From Rhodospirillaceae bacterium (lineage in GTDB: Bacteria; Pseudomonadota; Alphaproteobacteria; Rhodospirillales; Rhodospirillaceae): a DNA stretch of 64,000 nt. The number at the start of each line of letters is the position of its first letter. The first letter of the stretch is position 1. Made by a program: the position numbers and the translations under genes. Below the pieces are notes generated by a model. That model had not been told where the DNA came from, searched no databases, and worked only from the letters and a program-made list of their open reading frames with translations. The stretch covers positions 124,001-188,000 of the forward strand of contig JAQWRV010000005.1 in the NCBI GenBank assembly GCA_029243545.1, written 5' to 3'. Positions 40,250-51,392 of this stretch are shown here, in pieces.

Positions 40250-41494
40250 CTAGATCTCCGGCCGCGCCCGATAGACCTCTTCATCCAGTTCACCCTCGAA
40301 TTTAGCAACTGCTGCAGCCACAGTGAGATCGCCCGTCACGTTCACCACTGTGCGCATCATGTCCAGGATACGGTCGAAAGGCAGAATGAAACCGACAATG
40401 ATCGCCGTCTGCGCGCCTGTCAGGCCAATAGAATCAAGTACGGCTGCTAAAAGGAAGAGAGAAGCCGATGGCACAGATGCTGTCCCAATGGACACCAGCG
40501 TGGTGGTCAAGCCTATTATCAAATAGTCGGACATGGTCAATGGAATGCCGAACGCTTGCGCCGCAAACAATGCGACTATGCCTACATAAAGCGCCGTGCC
40601 ATCCATATTGACGGTAGCACCGAGGGGAATCACAGAGGAGCTGACGGGCACGCCAACGCCGTGGTTCCCTTCAGAGGCCGCCATGGTCACTGGCAGGGTC
40701 GCCGCGCTTGAGGATGTGGAATAGGCGACCAATTGAGGGTCAACCGCCCCTCTGATAAACGGCATGAGCGGCAACCTGACAATGAACCGAATAATCCCAC
40801 CGTGCACCAGGATCATATGAGTAAAACAGCCGATATAAACGGCGATAGCCAGAACGAGAATATTCGCCAATGTTGCCACGCCTTGTGTGCCTGCAACCCA
40901 AGCGATTAGCGCAAACACACCGAACGGCGCGAGCTCCATAATCAAGAAGGTGATCTTGAGCATCACCTCAGCTGCAGCGTTGAAAGCGTCGCCAAGAATT
41001 TTGGCTTTATCACCACACAGCACAATGCCGGTGCCAATGAGAATGGAAAAGATAATGATAGCTAGGATGTTACCCTCAGCCAAAGCAGCGATGGGATTGG
41101 TCGGAATGACGGCATATAAACGCTCCGCCACCGTCATTGCCGAGCCTAAGGTTCTCGCTTCTACTCCAGATAGATCTACACCGACGCCGGGTTGCAAGAT
41201 TGAGCCCATAACCAGGCCAACAACGATTGCAGCTGAGGTGGTGAGGAGATAGAGAACAAATGCACGCGCGCCTATGGAACCGAGGCGCTTGGGATCGCCC
41301 ATGGAAACCACACCGGCCACCAGCGTCGTGAAAATCAACGGCACCACGAGCATGCGAATAAGGCGGACAAAGACGTCGCCGATCCAGCGGATAGACTCAG
41401 CGCCATCCCCCCAGATCAGGCCGACAATAATGCCGGCAAGCAATGCCGCGAAAATGCGCTTCCAAAGCTTAATCTCAAACCATGTCTTCAGCAT
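40250..41494 (-). CDS. Dicarboxylate/amino acid:cation symporter (DctA/GltP family)
   Basis: A 414-residue DAACS-family carrier: the start W-x-x-I/W-K-R-I-F-A-A-L-L-A-G-I-I-V-G, the Ser-rich re-entrant loop S-T-S-S-S-A-A-T-L-P-V-T, and the N-M-D-G-T-A-L-Y helix 7 motif that coordinates Na+/substrate. These proteins take up glutamate, aspartate or C4-dicarboxylates with Na+ or H+. It lies 106 bases upstream of the Arg-type nitrilase on the minus strand (transcribed in the same direction), so the two may be coexpressed. C-terminus is short and acidic. Confidence 0.93.
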   Translation of the reverse strand: MLKTWFEIKLWKRIFAALLAGIIVGLIWGDGAESIRWIGDVFVRLIRMLVVPLIFTTLVAGVVSMGDPKRLGSIGARAFVLYLLTTSAAIVVGLVMGSILQPGVGVDLSGVEARTLGSAMTVAERLYAVIPTNPIAALAEGNILAIIIFSILIGTGIVLCGDKAKILGDAFNAAAEVMLKITFLIMELAPFGVFALIAWVAGTQGVATLANILVLAIAVYIGCFTHMILVHGGIIRFIVRLPLMPFIRGAVDPQLVAYSTSSSAATLPVTMAASEGNHGVGVPVSSSVIPLGATVNMDGTALYVGIVALFAAQAFGIPLTMSDYLIIGLTTTLVSIGTASVPSASLFLLAAVLDSIGLTGAQTAIIVGFILPFDRILDMMRTVVNVTGDLTVAAAVAKFEGELDEEVYRARPEI

Positions 41495-41613
41495 GCTGGC
41501 GTCCCCATCACGGTTTTTTGTTGTGCGGGAAGCATAGCAAATTTTTAGCTTGCCCGAAGGGTCTCGAGCACGAATTTATCTGATGCATTTCAAATAGTTA
41601 GGTGGAGATGTGA

Positions 41614-43071
41614 TTAACGAGGAAGAGCGGTGTGGCCCATTAAGTACTCATCAACCGATCTGGCGCATTGGCGGCCTTCACGAATCGCCCATACCACGAG
41701 AGATTGTCCGCGACGCATGTCTCCAGCCGAAAATACGTTTGAGACTGAGGTTTGGTACTTAATAGTATCCGCTTGAATGTTGCCGCGTGGATCCCGATCC
41801 AGCCCGAGTTCGGTCAGCAAACCTTCATGAACGGGATGAACAAAACCCATCGCCAATAAGACAAGGTCGGCTTTAAGTTCAAAACCGCCATCGGCCACAT
41901 CCACCATGGTCATGCGGCCGTCGTCGCCCTTAGCCCATTCAATTTTGGCACACTCAAGCGCACTGACTGCGCCGCTGCCATTGTCGACGAAAGACTTGGT
42001 CGTCACGCTAAATTCACGTGCTACCCCTTCCTCTTGCGAGGAGGACGTGCGGAATTTCAGCGGCCAATATGGCCAGATTAACTCTTTGTTTTCATGATCA
42101 GGGGGACGATCAAGAATTTCCAATTGCGTTACTGACAACGCGCCATGTCTGTTTGAAGTGCCAATGCAGTCTGAACCGGTATCCCCGCCACCTATGACAA
42201 TGACGTGCTTACCCTTGGCGAGAAGGGCGCCATCTTTTTCTTCGCTCGGCACCGTATTGTCGCCGGCAACCCGTTTGTTTTGTTGTGTGAGAAAATCCAT
42301 GGCGTAGTGGATTCCTTTAAGGACCCGCCCTGGCACGGGCAAATCGCGCGGGCTTTCAGATCCACCGGACAGCACTACAGCATCGAATTCGCGGCGGAGT
42401 TCGGCTCCCGCCACATCAACACCAACATGGACGCCGGTACGAAACTCAACACCTTCGGCCGCCATTTGTTCCATGCGCCGGTCAATAAGATTCTTTTCCA
42501 TTTTGAAGTCGGGGATGCCGTAACGCAGCAATCCGCCAATACGATCATTCTTCTCAAACAACGTTACAGCGTGGCCGGCACGGGCCAACTGCTGAGACGC
42601 CGCCATGCCCGCAGGACCAGAGCCCACCACTGCAACTTTTTTACCCGTACTTTTTGCGGGAGGCTGGGCTTCGACCCACCCCTCTTCAAACCCTTTGTCG
42701 ATGATCGCGCATTCAATGGATTTGATTGTGACCGCCTTACTATTGATATTTAACGTGCACGCTTCTTCGCAGGGCGCAGGGCAAATACGGCCAGTAAACT
42801 CTGGGAAATTGTTGGTTTCATGAAGTGTGTACAGCGCTTCACGCCAACGCCCATTGTAAACCAGGTCATTCCAGTCCGGGATCATGTTGTTGACGGGGCA
42901 GCCGTTGTGACAGAATGGAACACCGCAATCCATGCAACGAGCGCCCTGGGTCTGCATGGCTTCGTCGCCCATCGGCAGACTAAACTCACGCCAAGTCTTT
43001 AGCCGTTCTGAAACGTCTTTCGACATGCGGTCGGTACGTTCAATTTCTAAAAACCCGCTTGTTTTACCCAC
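41614..43071 (-). CDS. gltD: Glutamate synthase (NADPH) small subunit
   Basis: The GTG at 43071 overlaps the gltB stop by eight bases and gives the standard start [11 protein letters not shown] and 485 residues; a GTG at 43101 would add ten unlikely residues. FeS-cluster Cys residues C46, C49, C54 and C58 and the later C-P-A-P-C-E-E-A-C group are present, followed by the FAD site (V-G-S-G-P-A-G) and NADPH site (I-G-G-G-D-T-G-S-D). It moves electrons from NADPH to the large subunit for ammonia assimilation. Cotranscribed with gltB. Confidence 0.96.
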   Translation of the reverse strand: MGKTSGFLEIERTDRMSKDVSERLKTWREFSLPMGDEAMQTQGARCMDCGVPFCHNGCPVNNMIPDWNDLVYNGRWREALYTLHETNNFPEFTGRICPAPCEEACTLNINSKAVTIKSIECAIIDKGFEEGWVEAQPPAKSTGKKVAVVGSGPAGMAASQQLARAGHAVTLFEKNDRIGGLLRYGIPDFKMEKNLIDRRMEQMAAEGVEFRTGVHVGVDVAGAELRREFDAVVLSGGSESPRDLPVPGRVLKGIHYAMDFLTQQNKRVAGDNTVPSEEKDGALLAKGKHVIVIGGGDTGSDCIGTSNRHGALSVTQLEILDRPPDHENKELIWPYWPLKFRTSSSQEEGVAREFSVTTKSFVDNGSGAVSALECAKIEWAKGDDGRMTMVDVADGGFELKADLVLLAMGFVHPVHEGLLTELGLDRDPRGNIQADTIKYQTSVSNVFSAGDMRRGQSLVVWAIREGRQCARSVDEYLMGHTALPR

Positions 43072-46000
43072 GCGCCGCCCCCCGGACCGCAACTTCTCCA
43101 CTCGGAGGAGGAGACCCAGCGTCGAACTGGCTCTCTGTTAATGCGCGCCGATAGTCCGTCGGCACAATCTTAATAAATTTGGATAAGAACGAGTCCCAAT
43201 TATCAAGAATGTGCTTCGCGCGTTCACTTCGAGTGTAGTGCATATGACGTTCGATAAGACGTTTCAGCCGTGTTTCATCGTCTAATAGCGGATCACCTAA
43301 AAGTGGGCCTTTGAGTTCTCGGTCTGTGCCGTTTGCATCTGACTTGACGGCTTCCAGCTCGACCATCTGCATATTGCATCGTTTGTCGAAGTCCCCTTCT
43401 TCATCGAGAACATAAGAAATTCCACCACTCATGCCGGCGGCAAAATTGCGTCCGGTCTTACCCAACACTACGACACAGCCACCGGTCATATATTCGCAGC
43501 CGTGATCGCCAACGCCCTCCACGACAACAACCGCGCCCGAATTGCGCACACCAAAGCGCTCTCCGGCAACGCCGGAGACATAGCATTCGCCTGCAATGGC
43601 CCCGTACAACAAGGTGTTGCCGACGGCAATATTTTCGGACGCCGTTAATTTTGACTCTTCAGACAGGTAAACTGCGATCCGACCGCCCGACAAACCTTTA
43701 CCAAGATAGTCGTTCGCCTCACCGACCAACTCCAAACTGATGCCACGGGCCAAAAAAGCGCCGAAGCTTTGCCCCGCGCTGCCGCGGGCAACAATTGAAA
43801 TGGTGTCTTCCGGCAAACCCTTGTGGCCATATTTCTTGGCTATTTCGCCTGAAAGCATAGTGCCAAAGGTGCGGTTGCGGTTGGTAATCGGTGTGTCAAT
43901 TTTGACCGGCGTTCCGTTCTCTAAGGCTGGCTGCGATTTCTCGATCAGCATGTTGTCGAGCGCTTTATCAAGCTGATGGTCCTGCCCTTCGCGATGGTGG
44001 ATGGCGATTTCGGGACCCACATCTGGACGGTGGAACAACTTGCTCAAGACTACGCCCTGCGCTTTCCATTGGCTCACCGCTTTACGGGTGTCTAAGCGGT
44101 CAACGCGTCCAGTCATATCTTTGAGGTTCCGGAAACCCATTTCAGCCATGATTTCACGCAACTCTTCCGCCACCATGAAGAAGTAATTGACCACATGATC
44201 AGGATTGCCGGAAAACCGCTTCCGCAATTCAGGATCTTGTGTCGCAACGCCAACAGGGCACGTGTTCAAATGACATTTGCGCATCATAATACAGCCGAGT
44301 GTAATGAGCGGCGCCGTTGAGAAGCCGAACTCATCGGCCCCGAGCAATGCGCCAATCGCAACATCACGGCCCGTACGGAATCCGCCATCAACCTGCACGA
44401 CAATCCGGCTGCGTAGATTATTGAGCACCAGGGTCTGCTGGGTTTCAGCCAAGCCAATTTCCCAAGGCAAGCCCGCATGGGTAACTGACGTTAACGGACT
44501 AGCACCGGTACCACCTTCGTAACCGGAGATCGTGACATGATCGGATCGTGCCTTTGCGACACCGGCTGCTATGGTTCCAACACCCACTTCCGAAACCAAT
44601 TTTACACTTACCCGTGCACCCGGATTCACGTTCTTAAGGTCGTGAATCAACTGGGCTATGTCCTCAATCGAATAAATATCGTGATGAGGCGGTGGCGAAA
44701 TAAGGCCAACGCCCGGCGTCGATTGGCGCACTTTGGCAATCTGACTATTGACCTTATGGCCTGGCAGTTGACCACCCTCGCCCGGCTTGGCGCCCTGCGC
44801 AATTTTGATTTGCAGGTCATCCGCGTTGACCAAATACTCAGCCGTCACGCCGAAACGCCCTGACGCGACCTGCTTGATAGCAGAACGCATGGAATCACCG
44901 TTCGGCAGGGGCGTGAAGCGATCAGTCTCTTCGCCGCCTTCACCCGTGTTGGACTTACCGCCGATCCGATTCATAGCTATGGCCAAAGACGTATGCGCTT
45001 CATGGGAAATGGACCCGAACGACATTGCCCCCGTCACAAAGCGTTTGACAATCTCGGCGGCAGGTTCAACCTCATCAAGCGGAACGGGCTTAGCTGCCGG
45101 CCGGAGCACCATAAGACCACGAATGGTCAGAAGGCGCTCGCTCTGCTCATTAATATGACGAGCGAATTCAGCGTAATCTTCACGGCTATCGCCCCTCGCA
45201 GCATGCTGTAGTTTAGCAATGCTGTCAGGTGACCATGCATGCTCCTCACCTCGAAGGCGATATTGATACTCTCCACCCGGTTCCAGCATGGTCTGTCTAA
45301 CGTTCCCATCGCTAAACGCCAGGCGGTGGCGCTCATACGTTTCCCGGGCAACCTCTGCCAGGCCAATCCCTTCAATGCTCACGGATGTTCCGACGAAATA
45401 TCGTTCGACAAACAGACTGGATAGACCAATGGAATCAAAAATCTGAGCGCCACAATACGATTGGTAGGTCGAGATTCCCATTTTGGACATCACTTTTAGG
45501 ATGCCCTTGTTCATGGCTTTGACGTAATTGGCCTTCACTTCTTCGGCGCTTAAATTGCCGGGAAATGAAGGCCGAGCTGCTTCCAAGGTTTCGAATGCGA
45601 GATAAGGATTAATTGCTTCAGCGCCATAGCCGGCTAGTAAGCACATATGGTGCACTTCGCGGGCTTCACCCGTTTCCACAATAAGGCCGACTTCTGTACG
45701 CAGGCCGCGCCTCACCAAATGATGATGGACGGCCGCAGTTGCCAGCAGAGCGGGGATAGCAATTCGGTCAGGGCCAATCTTTCGATCCGACAGAATAAGA
45801 ATGTTGTCGCCGTCGTTTACGGCCTCCTCGGCTGCACGGCATAACACCCTAAGCGCTAACTCCATGCCCTTGGCTTTCTCTTCAGCCGGGTAGGTACTAT
45901 CCAGCGTATGCGACTTAAAGCGGTCACCGACAAGGTCAGAAATGTGGCGGATCTTGTGCATCTCTTCGTCGGTTACAATGGGCCGCTGGGCCTCAAGGCG

Positions 46001-47740
46001 CCAATGGCTCCCGCCTTGTTCCAGACCCAACAAATTTGGCCGCGGACCGATCAAAGTCACCAGTGACGTCACCAGTTCTTCCCGAATGGCATCGATGGGG
46101 GGGTTAGTCACCTGGGCAAAGCACTGTTTGAAATAGGTGTAGAGCAGTTTGGGCCGGTTCGATAACACAGAGATTGGTGTGTCACGCCCCATAGAGCCAA
46201 TCGGATCTTCACCCTTCGTCGCCGCGGGTTCCAGGAAAAAACTAAGGTCTTCTTGGGTGTAGCCAAATGCCTGCTGACGCTTCAACAACTCTGTTTCAGA
46301 GACTTGCGCATCATCGGCCTTTGGGTCTGGCAAGTCTTCAAGTCGGATCTGTGTTTTTGCTAACCACTCTCGATACGGCTTTGCACTCGACAACGTGCCT
46401 TTGAGCTCATCGTCATCAATGATGCGCCCTTCGACCATATCAATCAGCAACATCTTACCAGGCTGTAACCTCCACTTTTTTACAATTCTGCTCTCTGGAA
46501 TGTCATCAAGAACGCCGCATTCCGAGGCCATGACCACCACGTCGTCTTCGGTGACGATATAACGAGCTGGACGAAGACCATTGCGGTCTAGCGTGGCTCC
46601 AATTTGGCGGCCATCAGTAAAGGCCACAGCAGCGGGGCCGTCCCAAGGCTCCATCAATGCCGCGTGGTACTCATAAAAATCTCGGCGAGACTCATCCATG
46701 AGAGGATTGCGGCCCCACGCCTCAGGAATCAGCAGCATCATGGCATGTGCGAGCGAGTATCCACCCATGAACAGAAGCTCGAGCGCATTGTCAAAACAAG
46801 CGGTGTCTGATTGGCCTTCAGGGATGAGCGGCCAAAGCTTAGAAAGGTCGTTACCGAACAGATCAGACTTCATAGAATGGCGGCGCGCTGTCATCCAATT
46901 GATGTTTCCACGCAACGTGTTGATCTCGCCGTTATGCGCGATCATCCGATACGGGTGCGCAAGACGCCAGGATGGAAACGTATTAGTCGAAAAGCGTTGA
47001 TGAACCAAAGCCAGTGCCGTCACCACACGGGGGTCCATTAATTCAGTGTAGTAGCTGCCAACTTGTGCGGCGAGCAGCATGCCTTTGTAAACGATGGTGC
47101 GAGATGACATGGACGGTGTAAAAAAATCCCCACCGGGATCGATTTTGCGAGCGCGGTCGCCGTTCGCAATCTGCTTGCGAATAACGAATAACTTACGTTC
47201 AAACGCGGCTTGATCGGCGACATTCTCCCCAATGCCAATAAAGATTTGCCGCACTTTCGGCTCGGTTGCCTTAACGGTGGCCCCTAAGCCCTCGCTATTG
47301 ACCGGAACATCTCTCCAGCCAAGCACGGTCTGGCCTTCAGCGAAGACAAACTTCTCTACAAACTCTTCGCAAACACGACGCTTTGCCGCGTCTTTTGGCA
47401 AAAACACCATGCCAACGGCGTAGTCACCGGCAGTCGGCAAAACGAACCCGAGTTTGGCGGTTTCTTCACGCAAAAATGCGTCTGGGATTTGAATCAGGAT
47501 GCCAGAGCCGTCACCGGCCAGTTCATCGGCACCGACAGCACCACGGTGCTCCAGATTCTCCAAAATACGGAGCCCTTGTTGAAGGATTTCATGGCTCTGA
47601 GCACCCTTGAAGTTGGCGACAAAACCAACGCCACAGGCGTCATGTTCCTGAGCGGGGTCATACAAACCCTGCTTTTCCGGCATTTTTATGCCGGAAAGCG
47701 CAGACCGCTGATGGCCGCTATTCGCTCCGAAAGCGTTCAA
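43064..47740 (-). CDS. gltB: Glutamate synthase (NADPH) large subunit
   Basis: With the TTG at 47740 the precursor has 1558 residues and Cys36 (D-A-C-G-V-G-F) becomes the N-terminal nucleophile after cleavage of a 35-residue propeptide, close to the length known in Azospirillum. GGAGGAAGG at 47742-47750 supports this start; the ATG at 47683 has no Shine-Dalgarno and lies in a hairpin. Domains in order: class II glutamine amidotransferase, central domain, FMN-binding synthase barrel ([11 protein letters not shown]; 3Fe-4S Cys group [13 protein letters not shown]) and GXGXG beta-helix ([13 protein letters not shown]). First gene of gltB-gltD. Confidence 0.96.
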   Translation of the reverse strand: MNAFGANSGHQRSALSGIKMPEKQGLYDPAQEHDACGVGFVANFKGAQSHEILQQGLRILENLEHRGAVGADELAGDGSGILIQIPDAFLREETAKLGFVLPTAGDYAVGMVFLPKDAAKRRVCEEFVEKFVFAEGQTVLGWRDVPVNSEGLGATVKATEPKVRQIFIGIGENVADQAAFERKLFVIRKQIANGDRARKIDPGGDFFTPSMSSRTIVYKGMLLAAQVGSYYTELMDPRVVTALALVHQRFSTNTFPSWRLAHPYRMIAHNGEINTLRGNINWMTARRHSMKSDLFGNDLSKLWPLIPEGQSDTACFDNALELLFMGGYSLAHAMMLLIPEAWGRNPLMDESRRDFYEYHAALMEPWDGPAAVAFTDGRQIGATLDRNGLRPARYIVTEDDVVVMASECGVLDDIPESRIVKKWRLQPGKMLLIDMVEGRIIDDDELKGTLSSAKPYREWLAKTQIRLEDLPDPKADDAQVSETELLKRQQAFGYTQEDLSFFLEPAATKGEDPIGSMGRDTPISVLSNRPKLLYTYFKQCFAQVTNPPIDAIREELVTSLVTLIGPRPNLLGLEQGGSHWRLEAQRPIVTDEEMHKIRHISDLVGDRFKSHTLDSTYPAEEKAKGMELALRVLCRAAEEAVNDGDNILILSDRKIGPDRIAIPALLATAAVHHHLVRRGLRTEVGLIVETGEAREVHHMCLLAGYGAEAINPYLAFETLEAARPSFPGNLSAEEVKANYVKAMNKGILKVMSKMGISTYQSYCGAQIFDSIGLSSLFVERYFVGTSVSIEGIGLAEVARETYERHRLAFSDGNVRQTMLEPGGEYQYRLRGEEHAWSPDSIAKLQHAARGDSREDYAEFARHINEQSERLLTIRGLMVLRPAAKPVPLDEVEPAAEIVKRFVTGAMSFGSISHEAHTSLAIAMNRIGGKSNTGEGGEETDRFTPLPNGDSMRSAIKQVASGRFGVTAEYLVNADDLQIKIAQGAKPGEGGQLPGHKVNSQIAKVRQSTPGVGLISPPPHHDIYSIEDIAQLIHDLKNVNPGARVSVKLVSEVGVGTIAAGVAKARSDHVTISGYEGGTGASPLTSVTHAGLPWEIGLAETQQTLVLNNLRSRIVVQVDGGFRTGRDVAIGALLGADEFGFSTAPLITLGCIMMRKCHLNTCPVGVATQDPELRKRFSGNPDHVVNYFFMVAEELREIMAEMGFRNLKDMTGRVDRLDTRKAVSQWKAQGVVLSKLFHRPDVGPEIAIHHREGQDHQLDKALDNMLIEKSQPALENGTPVKIDTPITNRNRTFGTMLSGEIAKKYGHKGLPEDTISIVARGSAGQSFGAFLARGISLELVGEANDYLGKGLSGGRIAVYLSEESKLTASENIAVGNTLLYGAIAGECYVSGVAGERFGVRNSGAVVVVEGVGDHGCEYMTGGCVVVLGKTGRNFAAGMSGGISYVLDEEGDFDKRCNMQMVELEAVKSDANGTDRELKGPLLGDPLLDDETRLKRLIERHMHYTRSERAKHILDNWDSFLSKFIKIVPTDYRRALTESQFDAGSPPPSGEVAVRGAARG
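47674..47697 (-). other. Hairpin in the gltB propeptide region
   Basis: A perfect 10-base inverted repeat, TTTCCGGCAT and ATGCCGGAAA, with a four-base loop. In the gltB mRNA the ATG of the internal Met codon (47683) opens the 3' arm. It could damp initiation at that internal ATG or slow early translation; chance cannot be excluded. Confidence 0.55.
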
Positions 47741-48046
47741 ACCTTCCTCCAAACAAAGCTATCCCCTCCCCTTGGTGACACCAAGAGAGGCCCCTCACAC
47801 CGTTCCACTAGCCGATTGCACGCCCTTTGCTCAACAGTTGATTTCGCGAACCCGCAGAAACCCTTGTTTTTTGGTTGGCATAGCACCGTGATTTGGGCAG
47901 GAATCATAGGCTTTTAGCACCTAAGCAATTCTGCTTACAGGGGCTATCAGCGGGAATTTACGATAGAGAGGCGGAAATTAGAGGCTTTGGCGCCGCAGCC
48001 ACGGCAGATACAGTCAAACTAGCATTGTTAGCGCCCGGAGGGCCTG
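47741..48046. other. Divergent intergenic region between gltB and the antiporter
   Basis: About 300 bases with no supportable gene. It must hold promoters for the leftward gltBD operon and the rightward antiporter. No clear operator or riboswitch was recognised; short open frames here have neither a start signal nor recognisable product. Confidence 0.5.
47742..47750 (-). promoter_or_regulatory. Shine-Dalgarno deciding the gltB start
   Basis: GGAGGAAGG on the minus strand ends one base before the TTG at 47740, with the GGAGG core five bases away. It is the only strong site in the region and favours TTG over the ATG at 47683. Confidence 0.6.
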
Positions 48047-49519
48047 GTGAACGGGAAAAGCGAAGACAAAACGGCGATAGAGATCGGGCTTTTTCAAGCA
48101 CTACTCCCCATTGCAACTTTGATACTCCTGCTTGCCATTGCCGTAGCTGTTTTTGGCGACGCAACCACAGGGGGGCCTGCTCAGATCGCGCTCATCTTTG
48201 CGGGTATGCTCACCGCTTGTATCGGTGTGCATAGAGGTGTTGCTTGGAAGGCTCTTGAGCAGGCGGCTGTTGACGCCATCTCTAGTGCCATGGTTGCCAT
48301 ACTTATTCTACTGATGGTCGGCGCGCTGATTGGTGTTTGGATCGCGTCAGGCGTCATTCCAACGATTATCTACTACGGCTCAATGATCCTTGAGCCGTCG
48401 ATTTTTTATGTGGCCAGCCTACTACTGTGTTCGGTCATTTCAGTTGCTATAGGAAGCTCATGGACAACGGCCGGCACAGTGGGCATTGCGCTGATGAGTG
48501 TGGCCGGCGCTATGGGTTTATCCCTCGAAATGACGGCGGGAGCAATAATTTCAGGGGCTTATTTTGGCGACAAACTCTCACCGCTCTCAGACACGACAAA
48601 TTTAGCAGCCGGCCTTTCAGGCACTGAGTTATTTACTCACATTAGATTTCTTCTCTGGACGACGGTTCCTGCTTACCTCGTCGCTTTGATTTTCTTTTCC
48701 TTTGCCAGCTTAACTGTCACAGACATTGTGCCGGCTGATCAAATAGAGGCGATGCAAATCACGCTGACGGAGAATTTTGCCGTCAACGCGTTTCTTTTCA
48801 TTCCATTGATATGCATGTTTTTGTGCGCTGTGCGCCAGTTTCCTCCGTTGGTAGCTATTTTCTTGTCCATTTGCATCGGCGCCATTATGGGTACGTTTCA
48901 CCAAGAAGGTGCGTCAGAATCAACCACCATGCTAATCGCGGCAGGAAATCATGTACAAACTTATTGGCTTGCCGCCGCAACAGGTTTTGAGCTCGACAGC
49001 AACAACGCAACACTCAACGAGCTGCTTTCGCGCGGCGGCATGGTCAGCATGCTCACAACCGTGTGGCTTATCATAAGCGCGATGTTTTTCAGTGGGATGA
49101 TGGAGCGCACAGGCATTCTGCAACGGCTATTGGTCGCACTCCTGACATTCTTCAAGAAAGATGGTCACTTCGTTTCGGGCGCTGGCCTAACAGCACTCGC
49201 CACCAATGTAGTCGCATCAGACCAATACATGTCGATTGCGCTCACGTCCCGCATGTATTCCGAGGAGTTTCGGCGCAAGGGCCTCGACCCGAAAAATTTG
49301 TCACGCGTCGTCGAAGACAATGGAACCGTTACTTCGGCGCTCGTGCCATGGAATACCTGTGGCGCCTTTATGGCAGGCACATTAGGCGTGGCAACGTTTG
49401 CCTATCTTCCCTTTTGTATATTTAATCTCATGAGCCCGATAATTTCGCATATATATGCTGCGGTTGGATTCAAAATTTCTAAAAGTAGTGGTGAAGTAAC
49501 TACCACCTCCCGCGCCTAA
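48047..49519 (+). CDS. NhaC-family Na+/H+ antiporter
   Basis: A 490-residue membrane protein of about 11-12 helices beginning at GTG 48047, four bases after GGAGGG. NhaC-family landmarks: G-S-S-W-T-T-A-G-T-V-G-I-A, G-A-Y-F-G-D-K-L-S-P-L-S-D-T-T-N-L-A (ion-binding Asp residues) and a later D-N-G-T-V-T-S-A-L-V-P-W-N-T-C-G-A. Exchanges Na+ or an organic cation for H+; some family members exchange malate for lactate (MleN). Monocistronic, divergent from gltB. Confidence 0.92.
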   Translation: MNGKSEDKTAIEIGLFQALLPIATLILLLAIAVAVFGDATTGGPAQIALIFAGMLTACIGVHRGVAWKALEQAAVDAISSAMVAILILLMVGALIGVWIASGVIPTIIYYGSMILEPSIFYVASLLLCSVISVAIGSSWTTAGTVGIALMSVAGAMGLSLEMTAGAIISGAYFGDKLSPLSDTTNLAAGLSGTELFTHIRFLLWTTVPAYLVALIFFSFASLTVTDIVPADQIEAMQITLTENFAVNAFLFIPLICMFLCAVRQFPPLVAIFLSICIGAIMGTFHQEGASESTTMLIAAGNHVQTYWLAAATGFELDSNNATLNELLSRGGMVSMLTTVWLIISAMFFSGMMERTGILQRLLVALLTFFKKDGHFVSGAGLTALATNVVASDQYMSIALTSRMYSEEFRRKGLDPKNLSRVVEDNGTVTSALVPWNTCGAFMAGTLGVATFAYLPFCIFNLMSPIISHIYAAVGFKISKSSGEVTTTSRA

Positions 49520-49725
49520 GATGGATAAGCCTTCTCCATCACCAGAATCCTGGCATGGCAAGCGTGCACTTGTGACCGCCAAACCGGCTTCAAAGGTGGC
49601 TGGCTGAAATGGGCGCCTATGTGTATGGGCCTTCGCTTCCCAGTCTTTTCGTCGTGGGAAAGCCACACCTCGGCTTTCTGGACCATCCCCATTATCTGTT
49701 CTGCTGTGAATCGTTTACGGCTCAT
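49516..49725 (-). pseudogene. IS3-family orfA fragment
   Basis: The first 23 residues (M-S-R-K-R-F-T-A-E-Q-I-M-G-M-V-Q-K-A-E-V-W-L-S) match the start of IS3/IS407-type OrfA (helix-turn-helix of the transposase). After that the frame gives unrelated residues, so the element is cut off after about 70 bases. No orfB is present. A remnant between the antiporter and the glycerophosphodiesterase gene. Confidence 0.55.
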
Positions 49726-50042
49726 CGTCGCCCCCCAAGGTTCAGGTTAACCGGCCTCTCTCATTCTAGCTGGAGCTAATTTTTGGGTTGCAGGCCAACT
49801 TCCTCGTTCAGGAAATCGTCTTCATCTGCATCGCCATGAATAAGGTCTTCATGGCCCTGGACATCAGGGTCGTGGTCGCCACCATCCGCGTCGGTTCTCA
49901 AGGCCAATGCCCACGCCTGATTTATAACAGCGCAAACCGTATCTACCTAAATGTCGAACATCGGCCTCAAACCCATTCCGAATTTTCTCCGTCTTGACCT
50001 CTATCCAGTTGTGCCAACAAATCAAGCAGGAAACTCTAAATT
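49726..50042. other. Degraded region downstream of the IS3 fragment
   Basis: No complete gene. On the minus strand 49776-49946 is a 57-codon stop-free stretch that ends at a TAG and is very acidic in its middle (G-G-D-H-D-P-D-V, G-D-A-D-E-D-D), but it has no start codon and follows another in-frame TAG. It may be the tail of a lost gene or insertion debris. Confidence 0.35.
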
Positions 50043-51071
50043 TCAGCGTGGTAATGTCTTAAGAGCAGTTGCAGGGAAATCACTAAACACTCCATCCAGG
50101 CCAAGGCTAAAATATCGTTCGTATTCCACCTGAGGCTTAGCGTTGTAAGGTTTGATGAGATATTTCGGCTCATTCCGGAAAGTATAGGCGTGCACCACAA
50201 GCCCGGCTGCATGCGCCCGGGATATAAGGTCTGTTGCAGGATAAGGGTTGCCTTCCCGGTCCTGAGGGACAATCAGTACTTTCCAAGGACCGATTCCGTC
50301 AGCGTAGTCTGCAATGGCTGCAAGTCCTTGATCCGAGATCATGGAGCCATACGTAAGTCCAGTATCGGCCAGCGTTTGATCATAAGGCTGCTGCTCGCTT
50401 GTGCCAAGGAGTTGCACGAGACGCACATCCGTCATCGCATTTAGCGCTTTGAGATTACCCACTTCAAAGGACTGGATAAACACCCAATCGTCCGACGCAT
50501 CGAGCCCTGCGGTATTAAGGGCACTGACCAGCGCGCCCTCCAAAGGTAAACCAATCGAGCGAAAGTAAGAGGGGTGTTTGGTTTCAGGATAGACACCGAT
50601 GGACCGACCCAGCCGAACACGCTCGCGCTGGATCAGGGCCAGGACGTCCTCCAAAGTGGGGATGGAGAACTTGCCATTATTCGACTGATTTCTGAACGGT
50701 AAGCGTTCCGTTGCGCGAAGAGATTTTATCTCCGCCACCGTAAAATCTTCCACGAACCACCCTGTTATTTCACGGCCATCCACGGTGTGCGTGGTCTTCC
50801 TATCAGGGAATTTCTCGGCAGCGTCTGTTGTGTCAGACAATTCATTCTCATGGCGAGCAACGAGAACGCCGTCACGCGTACTGACAAGATCGGGCTCAAT
50901 GAAATGGGCACCTTGCTCAATTGCAAGAGCGTATGCTTCCAGTGTGTGCTCTGGGAGCGTGCCGCTTGCACCACGGTGAGCAATAACAAGAGGCCAAGGC
51001 AGCGGGTCAGCGCACACCTGCACGGCCAAAAGACTGATCATCAAACCAAGAAAAGAAATGAAAACCTTCAT
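50043..51071 (-). CDS. Exported glycerophosphodiester phosphodiesterase
   Basis: From ATG 51071 a 342-residue protein with a Sec signal peptide (V-F-I-S-F-L-G-L-M-I-S-L-L-A ... C-A-D). The GDPD TIM barrel shows A-H32-R-G-A-S-G-x-x-P-E-H-T, I-E59-P-D61-L-V-S-T-R-D-G and H74-E-N-E-L, the metal and catalytic residues. At 342 residues it matches periplasmic GlpQ-type enzymes that split glycerophosphodiesters into glycerol-3-phosphate and alcohol. It follows the frameshifted lipoprotein gene on the same strand, 12 bases on. Confidence 0.93.
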   Translation of the reverse strand: MKVFISFLGLMISLLAVQVCADPLPWPLVIAHRGASGTLPEHTLEAYALAIEQGAHFIEPDLVSTRDGVLVARHENELSDTTDAAEKFPDRKTTHTVDGREITGWFVEDFTVAEIKSLRATERLPFRNQSNNGKFSIPTLEDVLALIQRERVRLGRSIGVYPETKHPSYFRSIGLPLEGALVSALNTAGLDASDDWVFIQSFEVGNLKALNAMTDVRLVQLLGTSEQQPYDQTLADTGLTYGSMISDQGLAAIADYADGIGPWKVLIVPQDREGNPYPATDLISRAHAAGLVVHAYTFRNEPKYLIKPYNAKPQVEYERYFSLGLDGVFSDFPATALKTLPR

Positions 51072-51083
51072 TCTCAAATAATC

Positions 51084-51388
51084 TCACAGATAACGGGGAA
51101 GAGGCTTCATATTTGCATCATCAACCATACGAGCGACGTGCACCAGTGCAGCAATACGTTCGCGCGGTGTTGTAATCATTTCGACATGCGCCATGGCAGC
51201 ATCAATGTTATTGGCTTTGGCGCGGCGATATCCATCGCCTGCTGAGCCAGGCAAGAAAGTGTCTGAGACGTCAAACACAAACGGTTAGACGAAAGGTTAT
51301 GAGTCTGACGGTTTGGATTGAAGGCGCAGCCAGCTAAGTCAGGGCCCAAAGCAGACAGGACGCACAAAACGAACGGAAATTTTCTCAA
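51084..51388 (-). pseudogene. Small lipoprotein gene with a frameshift
   Basis: Starting at TTG 51388, just past the nrdB stop, one frame gives a lipoprotein signal ending in the lipobox L-A-G-C and continues through C-L-T-S-Q-T-L-S-C-L-A-Q-Q-A-M-D-I-A. From about 51230 the coherent sequence moves to another frame: N-I-D-A-A-M-A-H-V-E-M-I-T-T-P-R-E-R-I-A-A-L-V-H and so on to the TGA at 51084. Both halves fit one helical repeat protein (A-x3-A-x2-I-x-D/T-P-x-x-R-x-x-A-L). The gene is therefore broken by a single-base indel or the sequence has an error. It lies between nrdB and the glycerophosphodiesterase. Confidence 0.5.
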
Positions 51389-51392
51389 ACTC

